From the NCBI GenBank assembly GCA_037131145.1, contig JBAXRP010000061.1, positions 1 to 19,249 of the forward strand: a stretch of DNA of 19,249 nucleotides. The letters run 5' to 3'. The stretch's first letter is position 1; the number at the start of each line of letters is the position of its first letter. This document shows positions 1-7,740 of the stretch, one piece after another. Under the pieces are notes generated by a model. The model saw only the letters and a program-made list of their open reading frames with translations. It ran no database searches and was not told the DNA's origin. Position numbers and translations under genes: made by a program. The stretch is from CAIVAT01 sp037131145. Lineage in GTDB: Bacteria; Bacteroidota; Bacteroidia; Bacteroidales; FEN-979.

Positions 1-2
1 AA

Positions 3-320
3 CCTCAATTATTTTATTGGGTAAGGGAAGAAAGAAATTCCAACGCGGAAATAGACTTTATTTTTCAGCACAACAATTCAATATTTCCTATAGAAGTCAA
101 AGCAGGAAAAACAGGCGCGTTGAAATCAATGCATGTTTATCTTTTTGAGAAAAAACTGAAAACAGGAATTCGAATAAACACCGATACCCCTTCAACCGGA
201 AATTTTAAAACAAAAGTGCGGTCAGGTACAACTCAGGCGGAAATTACAATCCAACTATTGTCCCTGCCGATTTACATGACCAGCCAGTTGCCCCGTTTGC
301 TTAATAGTTTAATTCTGTAA
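3..320 (+). CDS. C-terminal end of an AAA-family ATPase with DUF4143 (partial)
   Basis: Reading frame 3 is open from the left edge to a TAA at 318-320, giving the last 105 residues of a gene that begins outside the window. The segment LFYWVREERNSNAEIDF, followed by a short hydrophobic strand and FPIEVKAGKTGALKSM, matches the end of the ATPases that carry an N-terminal AAA_14 domain and a C-terminal DUF4143 domain. In this family the D...EVKAG pattern resembles a PD-(D/E)XK nuclease-like core. These proteins are common in Bacteroidota genomes and their cellular role is poorly defined; some are suspected to be mobile or defence associated. The Walker motifs lie upstream, out of view. The T9SS cargo gene starts 13 bases after the stop, on the same strand. 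The family call is fairly secure from the tail alone; function is not inferred. Confidence 0.72.
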   Translation, partial: PQLFYWVREERNSNAEIDFIFQHNNSIFPIEVKAGKTGALKSMHVYLFEKKLKTGIRINTDTPSTGNFKTKVRSGTTQAEITIQLLSLPIYMTSQLPRLLNSLIL

Positions 321-333
321 CACGAAGAAAATC

Positions 334-3300
334 ATGAATAAAACTCCAAAATCGTTTGTAAACCAGAAATGCCAGGCATCCCGGTTTATTATTGTCACGC
401 TGCTGATATTCGGGTTTCAGGTTTCAGCGGTTGTTGCCCAGCATATAAAAATCGGAACCGACGTTTATTTTGTGAATGGCGCCAGTGTAAATATTAATGA
501 CGCCAAAATTGTTAACCTCGGAACCATTAAAAATAATCCTACCGGTTCGATCAAACTCACAGGCAACTGGCAAAACGATGGCGTTTTTGTGGGTGAAACG
601 GGAAGCATTGTCACCCTCGATGGCGCCGTAGCGCAGGAAATCGGCGGCGCAAATTCAACGATATTTGGAAATCTGTCGCTTAACAACAATACCGGATTTT
701 CCCTTGGAAATGATGTTTCCGTCAATGGTACGCTCGATTTTCAAAACGGGATGCTGACAACGGGAAATCACTCGGTGACAATAGGCACATCCGGAATAAT
801 AACTAACGCCGGCGCTACAAAGTATGTTGACGGGAAACTGATTAACACCTTCGATGGCACGGCAACCAAGGTTTTTCCGATTGGAAAGGGCGGTAATTAC
901 AGACCGGTATCGTTTCAGTACAGTACATTAACCGGGACAAGCCTTGTGGCAGCCGAACAATTTGAAAGCGGACTCACGGGCGCTTTGCCTGCAAACACAA
1001 CGTTGCTCACCACTGGCCGTTACTGGGCAATCAGCCAAACCGGCGGAAGCAATCTGCAATATTTTGTAACGCTCGACCCTGCCGGTTACACGCCTGCCCG
1101 ACCGGTGTTGATGCTGAAGCAAAACTCTGGCGTCATTGATGCTTTTGCCACCACCGCTCCCAACTATACCAACGCTGCGGCGCTGACGTCTTTCAGCGAT
1201 TTTGGTCTGGGAGAACTTTGTATCAATCCCACAAATGGCGGAGTTATTGCAGAAGATCAGAACAGTTGCAACAGTTTTGACCCGTTGGAAATTACCAGTT
1301 CCAGTTTGCCATCCGGCAATACAGGCGCTTTGATTTATCAATGGCAAAAATCAATTATCAATGGAACCTCTGATTTCACAAACATTGACGGCGCTACCGG
1401 TACAAGTTACAATCCCGGAACCATAATCGTGACAACCTGGTTCAGACGTCTTGCAAGGGTTGACTGTAAGCCTGATTGGTCGGGAGCTATTGCCTCAAAT
1501 GCAGTAAAAATGACCATCTATCCCAATTTTACTGTGGGTTCGGCAGGTACAAGCCATTCCATCTGTTACAACTCCACGCCAAATCAATTAACCGGAACTC
1601 CACCAACCGGAGGAAACACTCCATACTCCTATCAATGGCAAAGCTCCACAATAAACGGCACCTTCACCGATATAAGCGGAGCCACAACCTTGAACTTTCA
1701 ACCTGGAACCTTGAACCAAACAACCTTCTACCGTCAGTACCAAACCTCAGCGAGCGGTTGTGGAACGCTAACTACAAATGTTGTAACAATCACCGTTGAC
1801 CCAACCACCGTTGGCGGCATAGCTACCGGCGGCGGAATAGTCTGTTACGGCACAAATAGTACGTTGCTGACTTTGTTGGGGCAAGTTGGAAGTGTGCTGA
1901 AATGGCAGTATTTATCCTGCGGACCAGTCAGCAGTTCAAATCCGGAAACACCGGGAGCGACCGATTCGGAAAGCGACCGGCAATTGAATAGTTTACCAAG
2001 CGTCGCTACATGGATTGACATACCAGGAACTACAAACACAACTTATACTGCAATCAATCTGACTACAAATACCTGGTTCAGAGCGGTTGTAAAGAGCGGA
2101 GAATGTCTGATTGAAAATTCGGAAGCGACACTGATAACCATGTTCGGCGACTATCACATTAGCGGTTATGCCAAATACGACAACAATCCAAAAACCCCGC
2201 TCGACGGACTGAAAATCACTCTGAAACAAAATGGAATCGCAATAAAGACGCCATACATAACCGGCGTGACGGGATTTTATGAATTCACCGGACTGATAAA
2301 CGGAACATACAGTCTTGATATAGCGTCAGCTCACACAAGCGGCCAGTGGCAAACATGGAACGGCGTAAACAACACCGACTATCTGCTTGTTTATCGCCAT
2401 GCGACAAATTTCACTTATCTTTCCGAGAATCCTCCGGTTGTTCGTATTACTGCAGATGTAAAGTCGCCTCAAACTCCCCCCTTTATTACAACCGCTGATG
2501 CTGATGCCATTCGCATGGCTGCCAAATATGGCTGGGGAAGTCCGACGCCATATTTTGAAATTCCCAAATGGGTATTTTCCGGACTTACCGCTGAAACATC
2601 AATAACGGAAATTCCACTTAACTGTTCCAATGTAACCCGAAATATAATGGGTTTGTGCGCCGGCGATGTGAATGGTTCTTATTTGCCGCCAACCGGGAAT
2701 AAAACGGGGGTAGAGACGCAAAATTTTGCGTCTCTACAATTGATAAACCGCGGAACGTTGCCCATAACGCCGGAAATTACATTCCCGGTGCGGGCGGTAG
2801 AGACGCAAAATTTTGCGTCTTTACAAATCGGCGCGATTACGTTGATGTTGGATTTCGATCCATCATTGATAGAAATTACAGGCGTTACCATGCCAGACAA
2901 GGTCAATGATGCGCCGTATTTCTTTGTGAAAGACAAAACGTTGAATATTGGGTGGATGTCGTTAAATCCGTTGCGGGTTGCAGGTGGAGAAACCGTGTTG
3001 ATGATCCATGCACGAATTCCGAATTCCGAAATCCGAAATCCGAAATCCGAAACCCCAATTCGTTTCGTATTGAATGAAAATCCGTTATCCGAATTGGCGG
3101 ATGGCGATGGAAACGTGATTTACAATGCGAAATTGTTAATTGCAGATGCAGGGAACGCGTCACTCGAAACGCGTAATAACATGGTTACGGTTTATCCGAA
3201 TCCGACATCCGATATACTCAATATTGAATACCTGATGAACCAGGATGGCACATTCACCGCTGAACTGGTAAATCTGACAGGTGTTGTGGTTGTAAAAACA

Positions 3301-3432
3301 GATCGAATAACCAGCAAAACAGGGATGAACAAAGCGACGATGAACCTTCGGGATTTGCCGAATGGAGCGTATATGCTAAAGGTGACACTTGAAGATCAGA
3401 CAGAAATGCGAAAGGTAGTTGTTAACAGATAG
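334..3432 (+). CDS. Large multidomain secreted protein with T9SS type A sorting domain
   Basis: The 1032-residue protein starts at ATG 334 and has a signal peptide with a hydrophobic core at about residues 18-35 ending AVVAQ. Residues about 40-300 are a beta-rich region typical of secreted Bacteroidota proteins. Ig-like repeats begin near residues 336, 432 and 522, marked by the recurring pattern WQ-S-ING, then DI-GAT. An SdrD/CNA-B-like segment starts near 608 (ISGYAKYDNN). Dockerin-like pieces follow (NNTDYLLVYRHA near 680, CAGDVNGSY near 775), then a cohesin-like region (IGAITLMLDFDPS near 832). The last 80 residues, from VYPNPTSDILNIEY to MRKVVVNR, form a type A T9SS sorting domain, so the product should be exported and attached to or released from the cell surface. 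It probably binds surfaces, carbohydrates or partner proteins; no catalytic domain is visible. Dispersed DNA repeats are read in frame at residues about 451-460, 793-802, 822-831 and 894-907. Confidence 0.88.
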   Translation: MNKTPKSFVNQKCQASRFIIVTLLIFGFQVSAVVAQHIKIGTDVYFVNGASVNINDAKIVNLGTIKNNPTGSIKLTGNWQNDGVFVGETGSIVTLDGAVAQEIGGANSTIFGNLSLNNNTGFSLGNDVSVNGTLDFQNGMLTTGNHSVTIGTSGIITNAGATKYVDGKLINTFDGTATKVFPIGKGGNYRPVSFQYSTLTGTSLVAAEQFESGLTGALPANTTLLTTGRYWAISQTGGSNLQYFVTLDPAGYTPARPVLMLKQNSGVIDAFATTAPNYTNAAALTSFSDFGLGELCINPTNGGVIAEDQNSCNSFDPLEITSSSLPSGNTGALIYQWQKSIINGTSDFTNIDGATGTSYNPGTIIVTTWFRRLARVDCKPDWSGAIASNAVKMTIYPNFTVGSAGTSHSICYNSTPNQLTGTPPTGGNTPYSYQWQSSTINGTFTDISGATTLNFQPGTLNQTTFYRQYQTSASGCGTLTTNVVTITVDPTTVGGIATGGGIVCYGTNSTLLTLLGQVGSVLKWQYLSCGPVSSSNPETPGATDSESDRQLNSLPSVATWIDIPGTTNTTYTAINLTTNTWFRAVVKSGECLIENSEATLITMFGDYHISGYAKYDNNPKTPLDGLKITLKQNGIAIKTPYITGVTGFYEFTGLINGTYSLDIASAHTSGQWQTWNGVNNTDYLLVYRHATNFTYLSENPPVVRITADVKSPQTPPFITTADADAIRMAAKYGWGSPTPYFEIPKWVFSGLTAETSITEIPLNCSNVTRNIMGLCAGDVNGSYLPPTGNKTGVETQNFASLQLINRGTLPITPEITFPVRAVETQNFASLQIGAITLMLDFDPSLIEITGVTMPDKVNDAPYFFVKDKTLNIGWMSLNPLRVAGGETVLMIHARIPNSEIRNPKSETPIRFVLNENPLSELADGDGNVIYNAKLLIADAGNASLETRNNMVTVYPNPTSDILNIEYLMNQDGTFTAELVNLTGVVVVKTDRITSKTGMNKATMNLRDLPNGAYMLKVTLEDQTEMRKVVVNR
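1686..1713 (+). repeat. Heptamer tandem repeat inside the T9SS cargo gene
   Basis: Four consecutive 7-bp units start at 1686, 1693, 1700 and 1707: AACCTTG, AACTTTC, AACCTGG and AACCTTG. The same unit forms the 11-copy array at 8250-8326. Here it is translated as part of the linker in an Ig-like module (TTLNFQPGTLNQ). Four units are 28 bp, which is not a multiple of three, so if this was an insertion the flanks must have been trimmed to keep the frame. Confidence 0.7.
2710..2737. repeat. 28-bp perfect palindrome, copy 1, in frame in the T9SS cargo gene
   Basis: The 28 bases are exactly self-complementary: GTAGAGACGCAAAA is followed at once by its reverse complement. The copy starts on codon 793 and reads VETQNFASLQ. 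It lies between the dockerin-like motif and the cohesin-like region, where a linker would be expected. Similar palindromes are, from memory, dispersed in Bacteroidota and cyanobacterial genomes. Confidence 0.9.
2797..2824. repeat. 28-bp palindrome, copy 2, in frame in the T9SS cargo gene
   Basis: This is the same element as at 2710, with one mismatch (TCTTTAC instead of TCTCTAC at the right end). It starts on codon 822 and again reads VETQNFASLQ. The copies are 87 bases apart (29 codons), so both are in the same frame. This one sits inside the cohesin-like region, between EITFPVRA and IGAITLMLDFD. Confidence 0.9.
3013..3054 (+). repeat. Heptamer tandem repeat (CGAAATC type) inside the T9SS cargo gene
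   Basis: There are six 7-bp units: CGAATTC twice, CGAAATC three times, then CGAAACC. The total is 42 bp, or 14 codons, so the frame is kept. It is translated as RIPNSEIRNPKSET, a hydrophilic loop in the cohesin-like region just before PIRFVLNENP. The unit read as AAATCCG is close to the AAATYCC unit of the repeat at 11366-11407. Confidence 0.85.
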
Positions 3433-3673
3433 GAGCTCATTAGTGTCTTATTTTTGAAATTGATGTTTTTATTGGCATAAATTTCAAAATTCAAAATGCA
3501 AACAACAAAAAAAAAACAAACACAAATCTCTAAATTTCAAATAGTAAGAATAGACTTTAACGGTCTTGTTTTTGAATTTTAAAATTTTAAAATTTTCGAA
3601 TTTATTTGTGTTTTGTTTATTGTTCTTTGTCATTTCTGGTTTATCCAGGTTAGGAATATAACATCTCATCCTC
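3433..3673. other. A/T-rich gap between convergent genes, with imperfect inverted arms
   Basis: The 241-bp gap between the T9SS cargo gene and the convergent metallo-hydrolase is very A/T rich. An A-rich arm at 3504-3527 and a T-rich arm at 3604-3624 are imperfectly complementary (AACAA...CACAAAT against ATTTGTG...TTGTT) and could fold into a structure that stops transcription from either side. Units of about 7 bp (AAAATTC, AAAATGC, AAACAAC from 3486) hint at a decayed heptamer repeat. No gene is credible here; the 72-residue minus-strand frame over it is low-complexity. Confidence 0.35.
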
Positions 3674-4435
3674 TTACACACAAAACACCTCCGTCTCCTC
3701 AAACCTCGACGCCACCACTATTCGCGTTCCATTGGCATGGCTGCTGAATAGTTCTTTTACCAGTTCAGGACGATTGTTCTCAGCCGAGAGATGTGACAAC
3801 ACCAAAAGTTTCATAAAAGGAGATCGGTGTGTGATGAAAAGATCCAGCGCCTGGTCATTGGAGAGGTGGCCTTCGGCGCCTCTGATGCGCTGCTTCAGGT
3901 AGTGCGGATAACGTCCCTTTTCAAGCATGGTTTCATCATAATTCGACTCAAGAAAAGCTGCATGACAGCGGCTGAGGTGATGCGCCACATGTTCGCAGGC
4001 TGTTCCGATGTCGGTGAAAACGCCTGCCGTTATGCCATCGGCGCTTACGGTAAAACTGTGCGGTTCGGCGGCGTCATGCCATTTGGGTAAAGGATGTACG
4101 TGAAAATTTCCGAGAGCCACAGGAATCCCGGTTGTAAATGACTTCAACAGATGCGGAGCCAGTTTCATCCGGCTGTGGCGATATGTCCTTTCGGTAATGT
4201 AAACGGGAATTCTGTATTTCCTCGAAAGAACCTCGGCGCCACGTGTATGATCGGTATGTTCATGCGTGATGAAAATGGCTTTGACATCTCCGATGCGAAG
4301 TCCCATCCGGATCATTCGACGTTCTGTTTCGCGGCAGGAGATGCCTGCATCAATCAACACGGCTTCCTGTCCGCTGCCAATGTAGTAACAGTTTCCGTTG
4401 CTACCCGAATTGAGCGACGCGAGGTATAGTGGCAT
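3674..4435 (-). CDS. Metallo-beta-lactamase-fold hydrolase, YycJ/WalJ-like
   Basis: The 253-residue protein carries the full set of beta-lactamase-fold metal motifs: strand plus Asp in VLIDAGIS (26-33), THEHTDHTRG with HxHxDH at 58-63, HDAAEP near 120, TDIG at 141-144 and a C-terminal SHLS near 214. This pattern, with LASLNSGSNGNCYYI at the N-terminus and LESNYDETML and GHLSN further on, is typical of the YycJ/WalJ group, small metal-dependent hydrolases thought to act as 5'-3' exonucleases or in DNA mismatch processing. I chose the ATG at 4433-4435 (MPLYLASL) because that is where family similarity begins; the frame stays open upstream to 4561, but that extension is unlike the family. The gene is divergent from the truncated YciI-like gene and convergent with the T9SS cargo gene. 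The fold is certain, the exact substrate is not. Confidence 0.85.
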   Translation of the reverse strand: MPLYLASLNSGSNGNCYYIGSGQEAVLIDAGISCRETERRMIRMGLRIGDVKAIFITHEHTDHTRGAEVLSRKYRIPVYITERTYRHSRMKLAPHLLKSFTTGIPVALGNFHVHPLPKWHDAAEPHSFTVSADGITAGVFTDIGTACEHVAHHLSRCHAAFLESNYDETMLEKGRYPHYLKQRIRGAEGHLSNDQALDLFITHRSPFMKLLVLSHLSAENNRPELVKELFSSHANGTRIVVASRFEETEVFCV

Positions 4436-4561
4436 GGGTACAAAGAACGGGAAAATTCTGATAAAAGCGAATAACTGGTTTTCAGGACATTTAATATTTG
4501 GATTCTTCCAAAGTGGGGTCACACTTATATGCCGGCGATACCATCGCCACGAATTTTCCAT

Positions 4562-4569
4562 TAATTTTG
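4562..4569 (+). promoter_or_regulatory. Candidate Bacteroidota -7 box before the YciI-like fragment
   Basis: TAATTTTG fits the TAnnTTTG consensus exactly and lies 16 bp before the ATG at 4586. No clear TTTG was found at the usual -33 distance. If active, it would transcribe the truncated YciI frame and, through the 8-bp repeat, possibly the helicase gene. Confidence 0.4.
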
Positions 4570-4585
4570 CTCAAAATTCTTTCTT

Positions 4586-4741
4586 ATGTTCGCAATCCAT
4601 TCCGTTTACATTAAACCTCTCGAAGAGGTTGACAAATATCTCGAAGCGCACCGCGCATTTCTGAAAACTCTTTACGCAAAAGGAATTACTATCTGTTCGG
4701 GCCCGCAGATACCGCGTACAGGAGGATTGGTAAGCTGGTAA
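4586..4741 (+). pseudogene. YciI-like (YCII domain) gene, 5' half only, broken by a tandem repeat
   Basis: The ATG at 4586 opens a frame whose product starts MFAIHSVYIKPLEEVDKYL, then AHRAFLKTLYAKGI, and ends SGPQIPRTGG before running into the 8-bp repeat and stopping at TAA 4739-4741. The visible 47 residues match the first half of the YciI superfamily: a PLEEVDKYLEAHRAFL helix with its conserved His, then the SGP turn. Family members are usually about 95-100 residues. The second half, which normally carries the DPF and terminal strand motifs, is not found downstream before the helicase start at 4823. YciI proteins are small dimeric alpha/beta-barrel proteins of uncertain enzymatic function. 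The fragment keeps a plausible -7 box. It is probably a pseudogene, although a 51-residue product could still be made. Confidence 0.75.
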
Positions 4742-4792
4742 GCTGGTAAGTTGGTAAGCTGGTAAGTTGGTAAGTTGGTAAGTTGGTAAGCT
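4729..4792 (+). repeat. 8-bp tandem repeat, 8 copies (GGTAAG[C/T]T)
   Basis: Eight perfect-length units run from 4729 to 4792 in the order CT, CT, TT, CT, TT, TT, TT, CT at the variable end. Each unit contains TAA. Because 8 is not a multiple of three, the array puts a stop codon in all three forward frames. It replaces the 3' half of the YciI-like gene and ends 30 bp before the helicase start codon. Confidence 0.95.
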
Positions 4793-4822
4793 GTAGTTGT
4801 TTTATATTTTCGAATATTAGCC

Positions 4823-7651
4823 ATGACTGATATTTTATTTATTAACGGACTTAATCCCGGGAAACTGCGGAAGCAATTTGATAAAACAGTGGAAGAACTT
4901 GCCGCCGGGAACTTTGCTGCGGCTGAGGTGAAAAAAATGGCTGGAACTCCATATTATCGCGCCAGGCTTGATATTGAAAACCGCCTGCTTTTCAGGTTCG
5001 GCAAGTACAATGGTCAAACTGTTTTGTTGATTCTTGAGATCATCTTACATCACGATTACGATAAATCGCGGTTCCTGCGCGGAGCCCAAATTGATGAATC
5101 GAAACTGGTTCCGCTGAAGAATGTCGCCGAATTACCGCCAACAGATCAACTGCCCCTGACATATATCAACCGACGATTTCCCAAATTTCATCTGCTCGAT
5201 AAGGTTTTGTCTTTTGATGATCAACAGGAGGAAATTCTGAATTTTCCGTTGCCGCAAATAGTGATTGGTTCAGCCGGAAGCGGAAAGACAGCTCTCACTC
5301 TTGAACGACTCAAAACTCTTCCCGGACGGGTATTGTATGTGACGCTCTCTTCTTATCTTGCCGAAAATTCATCTCGCTGGTATTCTGCAAGCCATTATGA
5401 AAATGAACATCAGGAGGTGGATTTCCTTTCCTATAAAGAGTTAGTTGAATCAATTCGGATTCCGGAAGGAAAAGATTTGGATTTCAGAACTTTTGATGTT
5501 TGGTTTATTGGATACCGACAGTCAATGCGCCTGAAAGATTCCCATTCGGTGTTTGAGGAATTCAGAGGGGTCATCACCGGTCTTGATATTTCAAAGGAAT
5601 ATTTAACCCGTGAAGATTATCTTAATCTTGGCGTTAAACAATCCATTTTTCTTGCAGCCGAGCGTGAAACAATCTATAACCTTTTTGAAAAGTATCTGCT
5701 TTTCCTCAAAGATAACCAGCGTTACGACATTAATATCTATTCGCACTATCTCTGCCAGTATTGTCAGCCGGTTTACGACTATATTGTGGTGGATGAAGTT
5801 CAGGATTTCACCAACATTCAATTATTCCTGATCCTGAAATCATTGAAAAAACCGATGAATTTCATTTTGTCCGGCGACGCCAATCAGGTGGTTTACCCAA
5901 ATTTCTTCTCCTGGTCGCATCTTAAAACCATGTTTTATCAGCAGGATGTTAAGGGAAACGAAATCAGGATTCTTCATTCAAATTATCGGAATAGTCCGGC
6001 AATTGCCGACCTCGCCAACCGCCTTCTGAAGATTAAGTTTGCCCGCTTTGGTTCGGTGGATAAAGAGAGCAATTATCTCGTCACTACTGTTTCTCAAGCT
6101 CAGGGGGAGATGGTCTTTCTCGAAGAAAAAGGAAAAACGGTTTCAGATTTAGCCCGCAAGACCCGAATGTCGGTAAACTATGCAGTATTGGTTCTTCGCA
6201 ATGAAGACAAGTATAAAGCCCGCTCACTTTTTCCCTCGCCGCTGCTCTTCTCGGTTCAGGAATCCAAGGGACTTGAATACGAAAATATCATTCTCTACAA
6301 TTTCATTTCCGATAACGCCGCCGAATTCAATAGCGTTTGCGATGGAGTTACACCAGATTCGCTTTCAGGCGACAGTCTGGTTTATTCGCGGGGCAAGGAC
6401 AAATCCGATAAATCTCTCGACGTTTATAAGTTCTACATCAACTCTCTCTATGTCGCCGTCACCCGCGCCGTGAAGAATGTTTATATTGTTGAGAATACGC
6501 GAGGGCATAAACTTGTGAGGTTAATGAATATCGTGGAGGACACAAAGGAACGAATCATTAAAGAGGAGGTCTCCTCGTCGGATGACTGGAAGCGCGAAGC
6601 CAGGCGACTTGAGATGCAGGGGAAAACCGAACAGGCTGAAGCCATCCGGAAAAATATTCTCGTTACTTCAACGCCCAACTGGGAATCAATGACCTTTGAA
6701 AGGTACATCGCCGTTAAAAAGGCAGCGCTCGATCCTGAGAATTTTAATAAAAAGGCAAAAGACCGGCTTTTCGATTTTGCTCTGATTCATAACCAGGCAA
6801 TGCTTCTCGAAAAGCTCGCCGGGCTGAAATACAAACGCGCTGAAAATTACGAGTCGGAGCGCGGTTCTATTTTCCGTAAATACTATCACTATTACAAGGA
6901 AGACAACCTGAAAATGATCATTCAGGAGGTGAATAAGTATGGCATTGATTATCGCGATATTCATAATTTTACTCCACTTCATGCAGCCGTATTTTCAGGA
7001 GCCGTTAATATTGTTGCAACTCTTCTCGAAAATGGCGCTAATCCCGAACTTGCCGATACATTTTCAAAAACTCCCGTTCAGATAGCTTTATTACAGGCAT
7101 TTATAATGCCCGAATATGCAAAAAACAAGTTGGGGAAAATCTATCCGCTGCTGCTGTCCGATTCATTGAAAGTTCAGGTTGAAGGCTCATTGATAAAGAT
7201 TGATCCATACAAGATTGAGTTCCTGATGGTTCATCTCTTTTGCGCTGTTCAATCTGCAATACAACAATCCAAAAATTATTTTCAATCGCTTGGGATAAAA
7301 ATAGACGACCTGATCCTAAGCCTTCAGAATTTCCCTGAAACGATACTGCCTTCTTACCGAAAAAAACGACAATACTGGCTCTCTATTTTTGCCAGACATG
7401 AAATCAATAGCAATAATCCATACAATAAAAAACTCTTTTTACGCATTGATCGTGGCGCTTATGTTCTCAATCCGGAAATGATGATCTGGAAAAATGACGA
7501 TTGGTCGCTTGTAAACGACATTATTGAAAATCAAGGCATTACTGTTGAAGAAATTAAATCGTATTCCTTTGAAAAACAAAAAAAAGATTGGGAAGAATGG
7601 CAAAAAAAGGTCGAAAAAGAGAAACAGAAACGAGAACGTCGGGGCTGGTAA
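4823..7651 (+). CDS. RelE/ParE-like domain fused to superfamily-1 (UvrD-like) helicase with ankyrin segment
   Basis: The 942-residue protein starts at ATG 4823; an in-frame TAA at 4787 allows no earlier ATG. Residues 1-90 look like a RelE/ParE toxin fold (AAAEVKKMAGTPYYRARLD, then RLLFRFGKY and LLILEIILHHDY). The SF1 helicase core follows: Q-type motif FDDQQEEIL (131-139), Walker A GSAGSGKT (149-156), motif II VVDEVQD (322-328), motif III LSGDANQVVYP (349-359), motif IV HSNYRN (385-390), motif V VQESKGLEYENIIL (478-491) and motif VI YVAVTRAVKNVYIVE (543-557). A helical segment rich in Arg, Glu and Gln (587-610) and an ankyrin-like unit (NFTPLHAAVFSGAVNIVATLLENGANPE, 715-742) follow. The last 180 residues are unassigned and end in a charged tail. 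It should be an ATP-driven DNA or RNA translocase. RelE-like N-termini on UvrD-like proteins are, to my knowledge, already seen; the ankyrin addition is less usual. A DNA repair or defence role is inference. Confidence 0.85.
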   Translation: MTDILFINGLNPGKLRKQFDKTVEELAAGNFAAAEVKKMAGTPYYRARLDIENRLLFRFGKYNGQTVLLILEIILHHDYDKSRFLRGAQIDESKLVPLKNVAELPPTDQLPLTYINRRFPKFHLLDKVLSFDDQQEEILNFPLPQIVIGSAGSGKTALTLERLKTLPGRVLYVTLSSYLAENSSRWYSASHYENEHQEVDFLSYKELVESIRIPEGKDLDFRTFDVWFIGYRQSMRLKDSHSVFEEFRGVITGLDISKEYLTREDYLNLGVKQSIFLAAERETIYNLFEKYLLFLKDNQRYDINIYSHYLCQYCQPVYDYIVVDEVQDFTNIQLFLILKSLKKPMNFILSGDANQVVYPNFFSWSHLKTMFYQQDVKGNEIRILHSNYRNSPAIADLANRLLKIKFARFGSVDKESNYLVTTVSQAQGEMVFLEEKGKTVSDLARKTRMSVNYAVLVLRNEDKYKARSLFPSPLLFSVQESKGLEYENIILYNFISDNAAEFNSVCDGVTPDSLSGDSLVYSRGKDKSDKSLDVYKFYINSLYVAVTRAVKNVYIVENTRGHKLVRLMNIVEDTKERIIKEEVSSSDDWKREARRLEMQGKTEQAEAIRKNILVTSTPNWESMTFERYIAVKKAALDPENFNKKAKDRLFDFALIHNQAMLLEKLAGLKYKRAENYESERGSIFRKYYHYYKEDNLKMIIQEVNKYGIDYRDIHNFTPLHAAVFSGAVNIVATLLENGANPELADTFSKTPVQIALLQAFIMPEYAKNKLGKIYPLLLSDSLKVQVEGSLIKIDPYKIEFLMVHLFCAVQSAIQQSKNYFQSLGIKIDDLILSLQNFPETILPSYRKKRQYWLSIFARHEINSNNPYNKKLFLRIDRGAYVLNPEMMIWKNDDWSLVNDIIENQGITVEEIKSYSFEKQKKDWEEWQKKVEKEKQKRERRGW

Positions 7652-7674
7652 ACAATTTACCTATTTGGTGCGAT

Positions 7675-7704
7675 AAAAAAAAGCCCTCCGTTCGGAAGGC
7701 TTTT
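7675..7704 (-). terminator. Bidirectional-looking intrinsic terminator
   Basis: The stem AAAAGCC (7679-7685) pairs with GGCTTTT (7698-7704), and an inner TCCG/CGGA stem encloses a TT loop with one C/A mismatch between the stems. Read on the minus strand it is followed by a run of eight T residues, which suits termination of the small secreted-protein gene that ends at 7741. Read on the plus strand the stem itself ends in TTTT, so it can also serve the helicase gene ending at 7651. Confidence 0.75.
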
Positions 7705-7740
7705 CAAACTATTCGGAAAATATATTTGGGCTGACGAGTT

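Noticed and set aside
928..1347. 139-residue minus-strand frame opposite the T9SS cargo gene
   Set aside because: It is a shadow of a clear coding gene; its composition is not protein-like and it has no start context.
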